A stretch of DNA of 64,000 nucleotides from Ampelomyces quisqualis (lineage: Eukaryota > Ascomycota > Dothideomycetes > Pleosporales > Phaeosphaeriaceae). The translations under genes and the position numbers were made by a program. The notes below the pieces were generated by a model. The model worked only from the letters and a program-made list of their open reading frames with translations, made no database searches and was not told where the DNA came from. The DNA lies in assembly GCA_018398575.1 (NCBI GenBank), contig JAGTXZ010000019.1, positions 2,232,001-2,296,000 on the forward strand, read 5' to 3'. Of this stretch, positions 9,985 through 22,017 are shown in pieces. The stretch's first letter is position 1. Every line of letters starts with the position of its first letter.

Positions 9985-11820
9985 ATGACCAGCATCGACG
10001 ACCTGTTCAAAGGCGCGAATGGCGCGACGAAGCGCAAATTCGAAAACCCTCGCGGAGCCGACCCGACACAAGCCTACAAGTCGGTGAAGCTCGGCTCGGA
10101 CAGCGACGTCAAGCACTCGGCAGCCGTAGCGGACCAAGATGAGGACGACGAGGCTGGACCCTCGCTCCCACCCGACTTGGACGAAGACGGGCCTGGCGAT
10201 GATGATGAAGGCCACTTCTTTGGCGGCGGGCTCGACGAAGACACCAAGGATGCCATGGACTACTTGGACGCGCAAGACGGCGACGAAGCCATACAGGACG
10301 AGAAACACGATGCGGCCTGGCTGCGCAAACTGTGTCTGAACTTGGAGAAGCGGGTCAACAAGAATGCCTCGCTGCGCGCCAAGTACGACGACGACCCGAC
10401 AAGGTTTATGGAGTCGGAGGGCGACCTGGACGAGAGCATAAAGAGCCTGAGTACGCTGTCGGAGCACGCCGAGCTCTACCAAGAGTTTGCGAAGAACACG
10501 GCCGCGGCGAAGCTGGTCGGGCTCTTGGCGCACGAGAACACGGACATTGCGATTGCGGCGATTGAGATGATCTCGGAGCTCACAGACGAGGACGTGGCTG
10601 GGGAGCAGGGGCAGTGGGACGCCCTCGTCACGGCCTTCCTCGACGCAGATCTGCTCGGCCTGCTCATGTCCAATTTTGCCCGCTTTGACGAGACCGACCC
10701 CGCCGACGCATCGGGCGTCTACCACTCCCTCAGCGTCGTCGAGAATCTCCTCTCGGAGCCCTCGAATACGGATGCCATCGGGAAGGAAAGCACATTAGTC
10801 AAGTGGCTGTTGGATCGAATACAGAGGGCAGAGAAGCCCACTACGCAGAACAAGCAGTATGCTTCCGAGATCCTCTCCATTCTTACACAAGCATCACGAC
10901 CGAACCGAGTCTGCGTCGCCGAAGCCAACGGTGTCGAAATCTTTCTCACGAACCTCGCCCCATACCGAAGAGAGGACCCCGAGAAGGACAGCGACGAGGA
11001 GGAGTTCATGGAAAACATGTTCAATTGCCTCTCGTCGATCGTGGAAGAGCCCATAGGCAAAGCGAAATTTCTCGAGGCGGAAGGTGTGGAGCTTTGTCTC
11101 CTCCTGGTCCGTGATGGCAAGACCAGCAAGAGCAGATCGCTAAAAGTGCTAGATCATGCGTGTGGATACGCAGAGGACATACCCGCAGAACAAACACAAA
11201 CGAATGGCGCGAGCTCGGTAGGCAAGGGCAAGGAGGTTGCCACCGAGCCAACTCCGAACAGTGCAATGGGCCCGTGCGAGAAGCTCGTCGAGTCTCGGGG
11301 CTTGAAGCCGCTTTTCAGCACATTTATGAAAACGAAGAAGCACGATCCGGAACAAACCGAACATATTCTCGGCATCTTTGCGTCGCTTCTGCGGTCGTTG
11401 CCCGGCAACTCGGATGCGCGTTTCAGATTACTTGCAAAGTTTCTCGAGAAACAATTCGAAAAAGTTAACAAGCTCATCACATTACGGAGAGACTACGCTA
11501 GTCGAGTTGCCGCATTTGACGCTAAGCTCACGGACCGCAAACGAGGGTTGTCGAGGGAGGAGCAAGACGAGCTCGAGATGGAAAACATCCCAACACGGCT
11601 CAGCGAGGGATTGTACTGTCTCGAACGTATTGACGCAATACTGGCGTGGCTAGTAGCCGAAGACGACGGCGCAAAGATGGCTATTGTGAAAGCACTGGGA
11701 GATCGAGACGGAAGCCTCAAAGACGTCAAGAAGACATTACAGGCACAACTCGATGGGAATATGGAAGTTGAGCGCGCGGAACGTGACATGTTGGAAACTT
11801 TGGTCGGCTTCTTGGATTGA
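9985..11820 (+). CDS. Beta-catenin-like protein 1 (CTNNBL1) homologue
   Basis: This intronless gene encodes 611 residues and opens with MTSIDDLFKG, followed by a basic patch (TKRKFENPRG) that could serve as a nuclear signal and an acidic linker up to about residue 90. The rest is the helical armadillo-like CTNNBL domain, recognisable from DAAWLRKLCLNLEKRVNKN, the KLVGLLAHENTDIAIAAIEM repeat, SVVENLLSEPS and the C-terminal helix PTRLSEGLYCLERIDAILAWL. In animals the protein associates with the Prp19/CDC5L spliceosome complex; a nuclear splicing-associated role is the default expectation here. Its length is close to other fungal family members (about 550–620). No lesions are seen. Confidence 0.9.
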   Translation: MTSIDDLFKGANGATKRKFENPRGADPTQAYKSVKLGSDSDVKHSAAVADQDEDDEAGPSLPPDLDEDGPGDDDEGHFFGGGLDEDTKDAMDYLDAQDGDEAIQDEKHDAAWLRKLCLNLEKRVNKNASLRAKYDDDPTRFMESEGDLDESIKSLSTLSEHAELYQEFAKNTAAAKLVGLLAHENTDIAIAAIEMISELTDEDVAGEQGQWDALVTAFLDADLLGLLMSNFARFDETDPADASGVYHSLSVVENLLSEPSNTDAIGKESTLVKWLLDRIQRAEKPTTQNKQYASEILSILTQASRPNRVCVAEANGVEIFLTNLAPYRREDPEKDSDEEEFMENMFNCLSSIVEEPIGKAKFLEAEGVELCLLLVRDGKTSKSRSLKVLDHACGYAEDIPAEQTQTNGASSVGKGKEVATEPTPNSAMGPCEKLVESRGLKPLFSTFMKTKKHDPEQTEHILGIFASLLRSLPGNSDARFRLLAKFLEKQFEKVNKLITLRRDYASRVAAFDAKLTDRKRGLSREEQDELEMENIPTRLSEGLYCLERIDAILAWLVAEDDGAKMAIVKALGDRDGSLKDVKKTLQAQLDGNMEVERAERDMLETLVGFLD

Positions 11821-12480
11821 GCGGCATGCAAAAGTTGACTACCGCAGCTTTCTGTACAGTATGTATATCTTCATATAATGACGAGCTGATACTTTCTCAT
11901 CAGCGACATATCAACTGTTCTTGATCTGTCCAAGACGCTCAGCTCACGCTCTCGCCTTTGTATACACTGCCCAAGATGCCATACGGCCAACAGCCACACC
12001 GCAAGTACAACCGGCATACACCTGAGCGTCCCAGAATACACCTCGTTCGTTTTCAACCCGCCAAACAAGCCCTGTGCCGTCTCGGCCAGCCTAAAACACA
12101 CCCAGAATCAAAACAACGCCACCGCCAACCCAACGCCCCATAAAACGTAAACACGACGGCCCTCGTCCGCACCACAGACATTACACACAACACAAAATAC
12201 CACAAACACGTGAAGTAAAGAGATTGACAATGAGAGGCTGCGCGAGTAGTTGCTCTGGAGAAATACATGCCTGCCTTGAACGACGTCTTGTGATTACGTG
12301 GGAAAGGAGGTGGATGGAGTTGAGCGAGCACAATTACTGTATAGCAACAGTGCGAAGAGACTTGGAGTGGAGTTTCCACTCAGAGCGAACAAGGATGCGC
12401 TTGAGCGAGTCTCGCGTGCACATCTCCCTGATATCATCCTATACCATACTTGGAGCAAAGCGTACTCATCACACGTATCA
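11821..12480. other. Intergenic, 3' flanks
   Basis: No coding feature is supported here. The region separates CTNNBL1 from the iminopeptidase remnant. Confidence 0.45.
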
Positions 12481-12483
12481 ATC

Positions 12484-13640
12484 GACTTCTTCTTCGTCCC
12501 GGGTTCCTAGGTGGCTCTGTCAGCACCGGAGCGCTGCACGAGCCAACACACATAAGACGGGAAGAAATCAAACCCACCGTCCCAGAATGTCCCGCGTCCA
12601 CAATCCAACACAACGTCGACTCCGACCACGCCTTGTGCAGCACCCACGCCGTTGTCGGCGGACATACAACATCATATCTCCCCTGCACAATCGCCGCTGG
12701 AACATGTCGAATCTTGTCGATATTTTCCTTTTGCGCAACAACTCCCCGTCCTGCAACCACGCCTTGTTCTTGAAACAATGCGCCTCCATGCGCGCATGCA
12801 CGAGCAGATAAGTCGGGATCCGCAAGCTATTCCAACCCTTGCGTATGAGCAAGTACCGTGCTCATGCAAAAATCTCGTACTTGATCCACGCCGCGGCAGC
12901 TGGGTGACTAACGGCCGTGTGGTCGGACATGAGGCGCGCGTGGTACGACGCTACGTACTCTGCGCGATCCGTCTCTTCCGGTAAGGAAATTTATCCACTC
13001 GTCGTAGGGCGTCTGGGAAGAGCATGGGCGATCCGGTCGCGGAGAAGTTCCAGCTCAGCTCGACTTGGCGCACGGTCAAGATGCCGCGTAGATGGAGGCT
13101 GGGCACGCTTCAAGGGTGGGTTTGCGCGTACGCGAGGGACAAGGTCGACCCCCAGGAGCCGCCAAAGACCATGTGCCATTTCGGAATTTGGAGGTGAGTG
13201 CGGAGCTTCTCAATGTCAGCGACAAGGTGCCAGGTTGTGTTGTCTTGGTGGAGGCGTGGGGGCGTGAGTTGCCACAGCCGCGTTGGTCGAGGAGGACGAC
13301 GCGGTAGTGGGCTGGAGAAAAGAATTGTGTGTTGGCTTTAGATATGTGGCCGCCTGGTCCACCGTGAAGGTAGATGACTGTTGGTACGTGAGTCTGTAGG
13401 TCTGTTTGGTTCGATGAGATCGATTAACCTGGCTTTCCGTCTTTCTTGCCATATTGCTCGTAGTACACCTCGTGGGTGTGGTCTGCACGGAGCCAATCTT
13501 TCGACCACGCATCATTGTGTTCATATCCATTGACTGGAGCCATGTCTCCAGATGCTTTCGTCTCGATAAAAGCCCTCCTACCAGGACAAAAGCAAAAGTT
13601 TTGTGTGCAAAAGCTTGATGCGAGGCATCCAACTAAAATC
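12484..13640 (-). pseudogene. Proline iminopeptidase (alpha/beta hydrolase) pseudogene
   Basis: Reading the minus strand, pieces of a prolyl aminopeptidase (S33 family) occur in order but in different frames. EVYYEQYGKKDGKP is followed by a short intron-like GTTAAT…CAG. Next come YLHGGPGG (about 13375–13350), YRVVLLDQRGCGNS, then after a frame change NTTWHLVADIEKLR and FGGSWGSTLSLAYAQTHP (about 13180–13125), which carries the nucleophile elbow GGSWG. Directly after it is a TGA where a Glu codon is usual. Later, IRHVPAAIVQGRYDVVCPP (about 12710–12655) with the acid Asp and DAGHS with the catalytic His survive. At least two frameshifts and one stop are needed, so the gene is not functional. Intact homologues remove N-terminal proline from peptides in the cytosol. 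Confidence 0.8.
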
Positions 13641-14098
13641 CGATGTTACAGTAGGTAGTGAGGACGCCTACCCCGCTTCAGTGTAGTGGATCCACCGTTC
13701 GAGGGCAACAACTATCTTATCGCATATGGCTCCAGGTATCTACAGAGCCTCCTTAGTATCCGCAGGTAGCCACTGTTAGACGATGATACCAAGTGCGCGG
13801 AAATAGAGCTTGTGCAACTCGTAGTCCAGGCAACCAGGACTGCATCGTTCTATATCGTGCTTGCTACCTCTGCTTAGCTTTCAGTAGAGCATCGCAAATT
13901 CAATGCTGCTAATTTCTCCAGATTTTTATTATCGCTTCAAAGTTGGCAACGCAACATGCCATGATCACGTTTCGTTGATTGGACTATGAGAAGGCTAACA
14001 ATGTCGGTCATCAGTCATCCAAGTCATCAGGGTACGCACGGCTAAACCGCTTCGGGACTGCTCAAATATCAATCGATATAAGCAAGCACCCTCATGGC
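13641..14098. other. Intergenic, no gene seen
   Basis: No supported coding feature; this is the 3' flank of HET-C. Confidence 0.45.
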
Positions 14099-17000
14099 TT
14101 AATACCTTCTCTCATAGCCCTCGTTCCCGTATCCGCCGCCGGAGCCTCCATAGCCTCCAGAGCCATACTCCTGCCTTCTTGAGCCATACTCGTCCTCGTC
14201 TTGACGACTGCGACCGTAGCCCTGAGGCTGTTCCTCTTCAAAACCGCCGGGCATGTCACGAGTGCCATATTCGGGGCGCTCCTCTTGACGCTGGTAGCCG
14301 CCACCGCTACCGTAGGACTCTTGCTCACGGGACCCATAGCCAGATGACTCCTGACCGCCACCGTATCCTGACGATTCCTGGCGACCACCGTACCCCGAGG
14401 ACTCTTGACGGGAACCGTAGCCTGCAGATTCACTACCATGAGTGGTCTTCTGACGGCCATATGAGGACTGCTGCTGGCTTTCATAGCTTCGCTCTTGACC
14501 ATAGCCTCCCGAGCTTCGCTTGGGGCTACGGCTTTTACTCTTGCTCTTCCTCCTGCGTTGCTGCTGATCACGGGACCTCGAGCGGGAACGGGACTTTCGC
14601 CTTCCATATTCGTCGCCGGAACCTGCACGACGCCTGTCAGCATCGTCCGAGTCGGCGTCTTGGCTGCCGTATTTCTTCTTCTGCTTTTTCTCCTCCTTCT
14701 CTCGCTTCTTGCGTTCCTTTTTCATGCGCTTTTCGTAAGGGTCGCCACCATCGTCCGAGTCATCATCGTCGGAGTCTTTCTTTGACGACTTACCATGTTT
14801 CCTGGATGGTGTATTAGTGAATGAGCAAGTCAGGCAGAAGGAACACGAACTCCTTTTTCTCCGAGTAGTACTCGCCAGAGCGATCGAAGCCCTCGCGCTT
14901 CTCCTCTGACTGCCACTGGTTTCCACTTTGGATGGTACGCTCCTCACGACGCTCGTAGCCACCGGACCCACCGTAGCTTGAGGTCTCGACCTTTTGCTGA
15001 TAGCCGTAAGAGCCACCACGCTCGTCTTGCTCTTGGCGAGAGTACTCCTCACGACGTCCACCGCCTGGATACTGGGTCTGCTGATAGGAAGCTTGACCGT
15101 AGCGCTCGCTATCTCCATATGAAGATCCTTGGTGATGACCTGTCTCCTGGTATGACTGCGTGACAGAGCCGTCATCACCGTAACGCTCCTTCTTGCTGGA
15201 CTTCTTCTCACTACCCCCGAAGGCGTCTCCCAGCAGTGAGCCACCAATGCCGCCGACAAGACCGCCAACGAGGCCGCCTAGAGCACCACCACCTACAACT
15301 TCACTGGCAAGCTTGCCAGCTTGGCTGCTGACTTGCTGTGCCTGTTTGCTGCCACCGCCTCCTCCAACAACGCCAGAGAAGTCGTTTGCCATGCCGAGTG
15401 GCTTAGCACAGCCGTGTCCCTTGTCATGCACGCCTGGTTTGTGATTATCCCCGTTTTGCACACCGCGGCGGCTTAGCTTGCGACGCAAGTCATCCTGGTC
15501 TGGCTGAGATCTCCACCATTTCTCAACAGTCTTGAACATGATCGATCGGCACTCTTCAGAGCCGCGAACACGTCCAAGGGGAACTGCAGGGTGGTGGAAC
15601 ACTCCGTCGATGATGCGGTCAATTGTTTCTTCTGTGTCTCCCTGACCGTCCCAGCATTGCACGATCTGCGGAACCGCCCAAGACAGGACTGCAGAAGCAA
15701 CTCGACCAGCAGGCTCGTTGAGAATGTTGGAGAAATGGTCCTTGGAAAGCATACTGTGAGTAGGATCGGTCGAGTAGTCATCGTCGAAGACGACGTGTTG
15801 CTTCTCGCGAGAGCTTGCAATCACCTCGCTGGAACCCGTCTCAAGCTCAGTCTTGACCTGATTGATGATGGGCAGCACGTATGGGGCCAAGAGACTGAAT
15901 ACGAACATGGTAACCTGCTCTTGAACCTGCTCGATGATCTCGGGCAAGATAGGAATCTTCTCGATGAACTCCGTAATGGACTGCATAATCTCATCGTGGA
16001 ACTCCATGATGGGGTAGATCTGCTTCACAAGCTCACCCATCTGCTCGGTGAAAGCTTCTGGTTCTTTCGGCGATACACGGAGGTTACCCATCGAGGCAGC
16101 ACTGGCGTTGTTCTCCAACTCGTCTGCCTTGCTGGACTGATCCTTACCACCAAAGATGCCATCTGGGAGTTGTTTAAGGAGATCCTTGATTTGGCTCTTG
16201 TTCTTCTTCCTATCGGCATCTGAGATGGCACCTTCGAGCTCCTGCAGCTCAGACTGGGTTGCCTTGTCGGTCAGCTCACCACACACGGAGTGCAGGAAGT
16301 CGACTCCACCAAAGGTTCCAGTGACAATGGGGAACACTTGCTTGCGCGCAGCTTGAACCTGGAATTGTGCATTGCGACCAACATGCGGGAAAATATCGCG
16401 CTCGCCAAGCTCAATCAAGACAAGCTCGGTGTAATTGGAGTGGGCCGAGTAGTCCTCGAGACAATGCGTGGCGGTACCGAGAAGCCGGAGCGCCTCGTAG
16501 AAGTCAGGCCCACGACCGCCAGAGCGACGACCAAGATCAATGCATCGTCGCAGTAGGTCTCGTACCATGCCTGCAGATGTTGTGATGCCCAGGTCCTCGG
16601 AGGCAATGTAGTTCTTCAGGCCGGTGCGCTCATCCACGCTGAGCTCGCGGCGTTCGTCAACAGGGGCACGTAGGCGGCGGTCGTAGTCGCGGGCATCGAG
16701 GTTGTCTGCATAGTCCTGGTGGGTCAGTACGTGCTGCGAAAGCTGGAACTAGCTACATCCACTAACCTTGGGGTTGTCAATGTGCTCCTCGGGCCTGTAG
16801 CAGCCCAGCCTGTCCCGCGTAACCTCAAACTCCTTGGTGCCGTATCCGAACGACATGAAGCCCAACACCCACAGCAAGATTCGGATAGCCTCGGCGGATA
16901 CCATCTTGACTGTGCCAACGTCGACAGCCTGCGAGTAGTCCCGCAGCCAGTTGCCAAAGTAGACGCGCTTCACGTCCATCTTGCTGAACCTCTTTCCCGT

Positions 17001-17183
17001 CCGGCTGGAGATGAGGAGGGTCAGCAGCGTGTCTTCAATGTCTCCATGGCGCCAGTTCTGCCCCTCGATGGAACTCATGCTCGCAATGTTTCCTGCACCA
17101 AAAGCGGCAGCGGGGCGGGCCCAGAAAACGACGAGAATCAGGCATGGCAGCCACACAGAGCTCAGCTCAAACTTGAGCGACAT
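14099..17183 (-). CDS. het-c: HET-C heterokaryon incompatibility protein
   Basis: Three exons (17183–16767, 16715–14845, 14801–14099) join in frame to 996 residues. The first intron has GTTAGT…CAG ends; the second is short (about 43 bp) and its donor is placed by frame. The N-terminus is a signal peptide or membrane anchor (VWLPCLILVVFWARPAAAFGAG), followed by the Het-C domain: NIASMSSIEGQNWRHGDIED, YFGNWLRDYSQAVD, and the His-rich ATHCLEDYSAHSNYTELVLIELG stretch, which resembles the metal-binding phospholipase C/nuclease-like core. The C-terminal third is Gly/Ser/Tyr/Arg-rich, with repeated (R/G)QESSGYG units and an SR-like segment, matching the Gly-rich tail of this family. In Neurospora crassa, allelic differences at het-c trigger hyphal fusion incompatibility. 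Whether it acts as an allorecognition locus here is unknown. Confidence 0.92.
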
Positions 17184-18853
17184 GGTGCTCGCTTTGTATG
17201 ATATGTCTTGTGATTACTGAGGAGTGTATACCAGTGATAGGTGTTGTAGGTGTTGGAGGGAAAGAGGTGTGTTGACGTGTTGTTGTCCTAGGCCTGTTTC
17301 AGCTGTCCCGTGATGGCGGGGCAGTTCTGAGCTTGACCGCCAAGGCTGACGTAGCGCACCTTCCTCTTCGTCGTGATCTGATGAGCTTACCGATCAGGGC
17401 AGTCACTTCAATCTGTGTTTATGCCAATTTGTGGGTTCTTTCAATCATTTTTTTTTGCATCCGTAGCTAATTTCTACATCATCCACTGCATCGTGTTATG
17501 CGCGTCTCGTCTCCACTCCTTGCTGAAGGGCGACATCAAGTTGCCGAGGTGCTTCAGTGCTTACATTCACCGTTGTCACGTGCCAGCACCCGATTTGTAC
17601 CGTTAGCCGACCAATGCAATCCTAGACCCAAACCCCAGGGCTACACAGTACGGAGTAAATTAAACTATGTAAGAAGTCCTTGACAATGGTCAAAGCAAGA
17701 CCCCACCATGGATGAGATTAAGCAGTGTTTAACATGCCATCTCTTCGCGTCGCCCAATATTAGAACTAGCCGCATTATATGATTCGTCGTATACGTTAGT
17801 CCCACTGCTCAACGGATATATGTATATATACACGGAGTATTTCATTGCGCAATCAATGACCCCTTCCGCTGTCGTGCTGCGATAGCGATAAACCCACACG
17901 ATCGCTGTGTGGTGGTTCGAGCAGGTTTTAGCCGCGTTGCGTACTTTTTTTTTCGTACCTAATATGCTGTCCTCCGTCGCAGGCTGCAGTGGCTCTACGA
18001 TTGTCTTCATCGGTGTGCGGAACTTGCTCCCATTCTTTCGTCGATTAAATCTTCCTGTCATGTGCTGGTAGCTTTGGGCACTGCAGGAATGCACAGGCTG
18101 GCGGTGACAGTGGCGGTAAGGGAGGAAGCAGCCTGAGCCATTGCGATGGAACGGGAATTGCGGGAAATTTCGGGCAGCATGCACCTCGTCCAAAGCGTCC
18201 AATTACTCAATGGGCGGTTTGTAATGATGGAGTGATAGAGACGAGAATAATGGTCCACGACGCACACAAAGGACAAGCCTCGCATGGTGGGATTGTGCTG
18301 GAAAACCTAACTAAAAACGGGACACCTGGTTCTGACAGCTACGTGACCCGTCGCACAGTACACTTGCAACGCCATACCTCGAATGTATGCCGCAGGTCTA
18401 TGTATCACGGACGTGGTCTGATCCCGTCACTTCCGCTGTCAGTAACAGACCTGTCACTTTTTTGTGGCCGGTTCTGCACGGATCCGCGTTTGGAGAAACG
18501 CCGAACCACGTTTCCTGATCACTCTGTGTAACCCTTGCATAGACTGGGGGGACTTACTTTCCGCAACAGGTATGCTGTAGGCGTGCGCCCTGACTATCGC
18601 CTGATAGTGGAGTCTAGTGGTGCGGTGCAGTGGTGCGCTAGCCCCGCAACGCGTGTTTGCATTCTGACAACTGCAGACCATCTCCACGATGGACCCTTGA
18701 TGTGTGGGATGGTGGAGAGCTGTCATCCTCTCACATGCGGGACGATATCGCTGATGGCGATGTGATTCGTTGCAGTGCTGGAGTCGCATGTAGCCTCATC
18801 ATACAGCTCGATGCACTTGATCTGCTCCTCCTCGAGAGATGGTCATAGACCAA
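17184..18853. other. Intergenic region with TACGGAGTA motif
   Basis: This region of about 1.7 kb lies between the HET-C start and the MDM12 stop. It contains TACGGAGTA at 17649–17657, a related ACGGAGTA at 17832–17839 and a short TA tract near 17820. No convincing gene is present. Confidence 0.5.
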
Positions 18854-20158
18854 TCATACGAGAAAAGTCCAGAAGCTCGGGTATACAAACTCATCTTCAA
18901 AGATGCGCCTGACTTGCTCCAGGACGAAAGACTCCACTTTCCCTACATTTTTGAGCACTTGTTTGCCAGAGCCCTGCCCACCAATCTCGCTTTCCACTCG
19001 AATGTTTTCAAGTAGCCCGCCTATCGTGGGTCGCTGTACAGGCTGCACATTCTCGCCGTTGGCGTCCGTCTGGAGGCCATTGAAGCCAGTGTCACTACCG
19101 ACCAAAGACTCGGCATCGTCAGGCGACAAGAAGCAAAAGTGTGCTCGCTTCTTGATATACGCCAAGATTGCAACACCGTCAAAGGTAAGCCCGGTTATGT
19201 TCAGCTTTAGCGGAATACCGACAAAGCTCTGCATGGGGTAGTCGAGGAGGATTTCCGCGGTAAGCGACATCTTGATATCGCCAGAGTATTGCACATGAGC
19301 TACAACCTGAATGTCCTCAGGGCTTTTCTCATGCATGCGATGGGGCGATACAGATGGAGTCCTGTCGTAGCCGTGCTGGGATGATGTGTCATCAGTTTCA
19401 GCAAGGGACCTTCCCCTTTCGTCGTCATGCTGATGCCGCGAAGAAGGCCGTGAACTAGGGTCCGGATGCGACTGTGGTGTCAAGGTGAGAGAGTTGAAAG
19501 ATGCAGCAGGGCGAAGACGCACATTGGTTGGCGTGGAAGGCCGGCCGTAGGGATTATCCAGCCAGCCCTGCAGGTGGGCACCGGCCACAGCAGCAAGCGG
19601 CGTGGTCGCACCAGAGAGACCTGCACTCAAGGGAAGATGAAAATAGTTGATGTTGGAGGTCCCACCAGGAATGCCAGGTGTCAGTACTCTGGAAGGCAGA
19701 GGACTGCCTAGCTGCTCTTTGGTGGCCAGCAATGAACGATTCGTCGGCGGTTTCGTGTTGGCACGCGTTGAGACTAGGCGTGATTGATATGCCGTGTACC
19801 CTTCTGCATGGGATGATTTGCCAGTCTGCCTCGTGGATCGCTCTTTCGACAAACCACTGGTAGAATTCCTAGGATTGTGGGGATCACTATCAAGCCCAGC
19901 CCCGTCGTCTTCATCTTCATGCTCATCTGCGTAATCTTCGTCATCTTCGTAGAAGTCCGGTAGAGGATCGCAGATGTCTTTGATCTCAATCTCCGGGGAT
20001 GCACGCCCGAAGTCGAAAGAGTGGACGTGGACCGACCGAATAAAGCGCGGAAGCGTCACCTGCTGAAATTTGTCGTGGATGAAAGCGCGAATTGTCTCTG
20101 CACGTGCGATGCCATCAGTGCCGCCGGTCAATGTATCCCAGTTGATATCAATCGACAT
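18854..20158 (-). CDS. MDM12: MDM12, ERMES complex subunit
   Basis: The protein of 434 residues starts at the ATG at 20158 (MSIDINWDTL), the conserved N-terminus of Mdm12; the frame extends upstream to 20329 but those residues do not belong to the family. Mdm12 is a cytosolic SMP-domain lipid-transfer subunit of the ER–mitochondria encounter structure, working with Mmm1, Mdm10 and Mdm34. The SMP domain is split: residues 1–70 (AFIHDKFQQVTLPRFIRSVHVHSFDFG) and the C-terminal part from about 290 (VVAHVQYSGDIKMSLTAEILLDYP, then LPLKLNITGLTFDGVAILAYI and ESEIG, KNVGKVESFVLEQVRRIFEDEFVYPSFWTF). The middle is a low-complexity, Ser/Pro-rich insertion typical of filamentous fungi. No intron is needed. 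Confidence 0.95.
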   Translation of the reverse strand: MSIDINWDTLTGGTDGIARAETIRAFIHDKFQQVTLPRFIRSVHVHSFDFGRASPEIEIKDICDPLPDFYEDDEDYADEHEDEDDGAGLDSDPHNPRNSTSGLSKERSTRQTGKSSHAEGYTAYQSRLVSTRANTKPPTNRSLLATKEQLGSPLPSRVLTPGIPGGTSNINYFHLPLSAGLSGATTPLAAVAGAHLQGWLDNPYGRPSTPTNVRLRPAASFNSLTLTPQSHPDPSSRPSSRHQHDDERGRSLAETDDTSSQHGYDRTPSVSPHRMHEKSPEDIQVVAHVQYSGDIKMSLTAEILLDYPMQSFVGIPLKLNITGLTFDGVAILAYIKKRAHFCFLSPDDAESLVGSDTGFNGLQTDANGENVQPVQRPTIGGLLENIRVESEIGGQGSGKQVLKNVGKVESFVLEQVRRIFEDEFVYPSFWTFLV

Positions 20159-22017
20159 GGCTAGACTTGAAGTGCTTGGGGTCTGGAGTTGACGAGGACA
20201 GGTCACAAAAGCGGAAACGACCGCCCAAGCCGACAATGCCAGGCACGACCACACCGCGTCCCGAGCTTTCACGGGCTTTCCTTTCTCATGCTTTATAATA
20301 TGCCACCAATGATATGACGCTTTCTTCATTTTCGCGTGATCGTGACCTGATTCGATCTAAATCGCAACATCAGACTCTCAACACGCCAAGAAGGCTCTGG
20401 CCAATCACAGCAGGTCCAGGGCAGGACGTAAGGGCTTTCCACATGTCGAAGATATGCATGGCATGGCGTATCAAGCGACTAGTCGCGACTCGCCTGTAGT
20501 GGTTGAGTATGCAAGAGCGAAGATTGAACAAGGCTAGGATCACACCCCCGCATTGCTTAGCGTGCTCACTGCTGGTTGTTTGCCCGGTCAGCGAAGGTGG
20601 TGCGTGGCGCGAGTAAATTGGATTGATGATGGCCATGGATATTACGTACGGAGTACTCCGTACGCAATGAACGCTCGCAGAATCGAGCATGACGCTGGCC
20701 GGCGCCAACACGGTGTTGAGTACGGAGTAGGCGGGTCAATCTTGGGGGTGAGTCGATTGTACGGAGAGATGACACCAGGCTGAATAGCTTCTAGAAGGAC
20801 GTTTTCCCGGCTGGCTACATGCAGGTAAGATGTGGGAGCTTGCACATATCAGCCGAAGCATAAGTATACGTTGTATACTCGGCCATAGCGCCATGGTGCC
20901 AATTTTGTATACGGCGGCCGCGCGCCATAGCCCTCGCATCACATGCAAACTTCACGTCTTTGCCCTTCACATGGTGCATGTCATATTCCCTTGTGCATTT
21001 GTTGAAGTGGCATGTCGCAGCCTGGCAGCGCTGACCGTACTCGCCAGACAGCCACGGGCCGTCCCTTTGCTGAAGCGGAAGGATCAAGACGCAGTCATGA
21101 TTCCGTTGCAAGGTTGAAATGTCATCTAACGTGGGTACGGAGTCGTTGCCCCAGCCTCAGGCCTGCAAATCCTAGCATGCGCTGCATATCAAGAAGATGC
21201 ACTTTGGCCGTCCTATCAGGCCTTGGCTGTAGACAGCTCTACAACTGTCGTCTGCGGACTACCTAGTAACAACAGCCAGTGGAGGGCTGTAAGCGAGTGC
21301 AATTGGCGAAAAACGGTAGTGCATACAAAAAAGGCGCTGCGGCCCACTGTATGGTAGATCAGCCTCGCGTAATTGGTGCTCACTATAAACGCGACACTCG
21401 GCGGCAGGCACATGGTAAGCCGATTGGATTGGATCGAGGGTGGCTGCCCGCGGCGCCTATACATTAATTGGTTATTGTATACTGGAGCCGTGCCCTGTCT
21501 CTCCAGCGCAGAAGGCGAGAGCGTCGGACAAGGTATGGTGATAAGAATAACGAGACAATCAACGAACGGGCCAAAGTGGCCCAGCGCCGGCGCGTGGCGC
21601 AATGGACGCAGACCAGAAAAAGCGTGCTATCCGTGGACAGTCTGAGAATAGAGTAATACCATGTGAGAAGTACCCTGGCACCAAGCGGCAGCCAAAACGC
21701 CGGACTCGACGTGCCCAAGTCCATGTGTATCCCAATGCCCGTCAAACGCCAGTACTTTTTTGAATTCCGAGACGCCGTGAAATGCAGCTGCGGGGGTGTA
21801 GCTCCGACGTGGAAGCTCTGTGTGCGCAGAAGATGGACTGCGTGTGGCCGGTGCGCAGGAACACGCCGTGTGCAGGCAGGTCGATGACGCGCAGAGGGCT
21901 GCCAGCCACCATGGGTTGTTGTTGTTGTCTGGATCAAGTCTACGGGGCGTTCCTGCAGGACGTTGTCAGATGCGTGCCGGAAGAGGCGCGAGGGCCGTGG
22001 GCGAGGGGCGGCACCTG
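20159..22017. promoter_or_regulatory. Non-coding region with CGG-N6-CCG palindrome and half-sites
   Basis: Upstream of MDM12 there is a perfect 20-bp palindrome at 20645–20664, with core CGGAGTACTCCG. It matches an inverted CGG pair spaced by six bases, the style of site bound by Zn2Cys6 dimers. A further TACGGAGTA occurs at 20721–20729 and the near match GTACGGAGTC at about 21135. Long ORFs on both strands here (for example minus 22477–21464) are low-complexity and motif-free, and I do not consider them genes. The regulatory role is inference. Confidence 0.45.

Noticed and set aside
9913..10725. 270-codon minus-strand ORF
   Set aside because: It is the shadow of the CTNNBL1 coding sequence on the plus strand.
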